This document shows, piece after piece, positions 62,525 to 64,000 of a DNA stretch of 64,000 nt. The DNA lies in NCBI GenBank assembly GCA_012274445.1, contig JAAROD010000095.1:992001-1056000 (forward strand), in the 5' to 3' direction. The stretch is from Sclerotiophoma versabilis (Eukaryota > Ascomycota > Dothideomycetes > Pleosporales > Didymellaceae). The translations under genes and the position numbers were made by a program. The notes under the pieces are model-generated. The model was not told where the DNA came from, made no database searches, and saw only the letters and a list, made by a program, of their open reading frames with translations. How positions within the stretch are numbered: the first letter of the stretch is position 1; the number at the start of each line of letters is the position of its first letter.

Positions 62525-64000
62525 ATGTTTTACAGTCACGAAGGTGAGCCTCGACCTTCGCTTCCGCAACACTTTCAGAGCTGATGGCACAGTCTTAACG
62601 GATCGCAAATATGGAGTGGCAACGGTCTGGTAAGATGATGTTCTTCCTTTGCCTCCTTGAACCTAACACGCTGCAGGCTCGTCGCAACACTCGGCTCCAG
62701 GTCCAGTCTGAAGAGGATTACCCGCAAACAGTTGCTTGACGTTGATGTAGCGAAAGCATGTAAAACCATTGTTGACCCTGTGGTGCCAATGGCCTTGCGC
62801 CTGCAGAGCAAATTGTTGTGAGTCATCTACTGTTACTCTTGAGTAGGGTTGACGCGTGCGCAGGTATGGTGTATCCCGTGTATATTTACAGCAGTGTGGC
62901 TATGTCCTCGCCGACGCGCAGAGTGCGCAAAACATTATGGTGCTCATGCTGCGCTCGGTGAGGAACCACGCACTCGACCCAGATGCTGGCAAGGCCAGGT
63001 GAGCATTTTTCAGCTTCCAATCCCTGACTTGACTGACAAAACAGGCCTGACCAGCTTATTCTCCAAGACGACCCATCCTTTCTCCCTGAATTTGCCCCTC
63101 CGCCGCCAGAGCTCCTTGCAGACCTTGACCTCGCCTTTAAAGTCAACTTCTCACACTCTGATGAGTCCCAGTCGTTGACTCCGTTTGGGTCACAGCATTC
63201 GTCTCGGTCCTCCCATGTCGCTGGCTATGATCTCGTCCTACCAAGCTCCTCACCAAATCGACCAGCATGTGTAGGACTTGAGGGCGAGAGCGGTGATCAA
63301 GACAATACTAACATGCGCGATAATGACAACTTCCTGCAGCTCGATGAGCCAGATTTCATGTTTGGCGAAGATGGCGATATTATCGAGCTCACTCCTGGTC
63401 TGCGTGCGCATGCAGCGCCGGCGACACCTATTGCAGGAGGAGGAGAGCCTGCGCACACCGGTGCTGGGGCTAGTGCAAGAGTGAGGCAGGAGTATAAGGA
63501 CGGACAACGGAGTGGCGTGCAGGTGAGTTTAGCTGCGCTCTCTCACTAAGTTCACACCGTCTGTCAATGTACCCGACCTACATCCCCTCTCTTCACACTC
63601 CCGTCTGTCCCTCACCATGCCTGTACACATGGCCTCACCTGTGACACGGTTGGTCCTCCAGGACGATTCTATGGACACCTCTTGTTAGACCATTCAATTG
63701 CTCTGTTCCTCCTTCTTTGTCCCTCCCTCCCATCCTTTCAGTATCCTTCTTCCAGAGTCTCTCAATTAATCCGCTTCATACAATGTCTTTGCCAAAGGTT
63801 TCTCACATTCTTAAGGTCTTCACTGGCGATCAAACGGACATGGATCTGCCTGTGTACGGAAATAAATTGTCACACGTCGAGGCCACACTATCCGTCGTGA
63901 ACCAACAGCCCAGTGAACACATCGAGATCATAGGGTCTTCTTCATCATTTGCTGCGCCTCTGCGCCGCAAGAAGCGAACTGCCAGAGCTTTACCAAAAGA
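62525..64000 (+). CDS. rec8: Meiotic cohesin kleisin Rec8, 5' part
   Basis: Exons 62525-62543, 62593-62629, 62677-62817, 62864-62998 and 63045-63522 join in phase and give the first 270 residues. At least one further exon is open to the window edge, probably beginning near 63754 (SLSINPLHTMSLPKVSHILK, continuing VFTGDQTDMDLPVYGNKLSH). The start MFYSHEVLTDRKYGVATVWL and then VATLGSRSSLKRITRKQLLD and LLYGVSRVYLQQCGYVL are the Rad21/Rec8 N-terminal domain that binds Smc3. The wording is Rec8-like rather than Scc1-like. Rec8 replaces Scc1 in meiotic cohesin and is cleaved by separase. The C-terminal Smc1-binding domain lies beyond the window, and the exon structure after 63522 is uncertain. Confidence 0.85.

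Noticed and set aside
1..64000. CRISPR array, rRNA or complete transposon
   Set aside because: No regularly spaced repeats, no rRNA sequence, and no transposase, reverse transcriptase or integrase motif was seen in any frame.

Overview
The window is nuclear DNA of a filamentous ascomycete fungus. Genes are interrupted by short introns (about 45-100 nt, GT-AG, CTNAC-like branch sites, one GC-AG), the proteins are fungal in type (Zn2Cys6 regulator, HbrB/Bit61, Rax1, Rmt2, Hsp12/Awh11, Wbp11), and several dead genes carry C-to-T/G-to-A stop codons of the kind left by repeat-induced point mutation (RIP). Small cysteine-rich secreted proteins and the overall gene content suggest a Dothideomycete, perhaps Pleosporales; this is inference from style, not from a marker gene.

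Layout. 0.7-6 kb: GON7 (KEOPS), an HbrB TORC2 subunit, a small secreted Cys-rich protein and an orphan. 6-11.3 kb: an AT-rich, gene-poor stretch holding a broken GH16 glucanase, a second broken gene of unknown family and, between them, an intact small secreted protein with a good TATA box. 11.3-20 kb: a 2.6 kb stretch without a recognisable gene, then Rax1 (RGS + 3 TM) and a large disordered protein with a Cys-rich C-terminal domain. 20-28 kb: a gene relic, a secreted GH76 mannanase, Hsp12, Wbp11 and a conserved unknown protein. 28-34 kb: a peroxisomal acyl/aryl-CoA ligase, a coiled-coil protein and a Zn2Cys6 activator. 34-42 kb: Mge1/GrpE head-to-head with a PrpF-like isomerase carrying a long extra C-terminus, then a divergent MFS transporter / amidohydrolase pair. 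42-46 kb: Ies2 (INO80), a tiny spliced gene and a RIP-damaged J-domain pseudogene. 46-54 kb: an orphan, an NmrA-type reductase, Rmt2 and a fungal DUF262 (ParB/GmrS-like) protein. 54-64 kb: dense housekeeping genes Ipi1, dynein roadblock LC7, a DUF1348 protein, a peroxisomal Prx5-type peroxiredoxin, Arpc4, Ubp6 and the 5' part of rec8, which runs off the right edge.

Many of these genes are only readable after splicing by eye. I joined exons wherever donor, acceptor and phase agreed with the family's protein pattern, and I give exon coordinates in each entry. Most of the window is core metabolism, chromatin, cytoskeleton and proteostasis genes arranged singly or as divergent pairs. There is no polyketide or peptide synthetase and no sign of a secondary-metabolite cluster. 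The most unusual items are the DUF262 protein, the PrpF fusion, and the degenerate 6-11 kb block that surrounds an intact effector-like gene.
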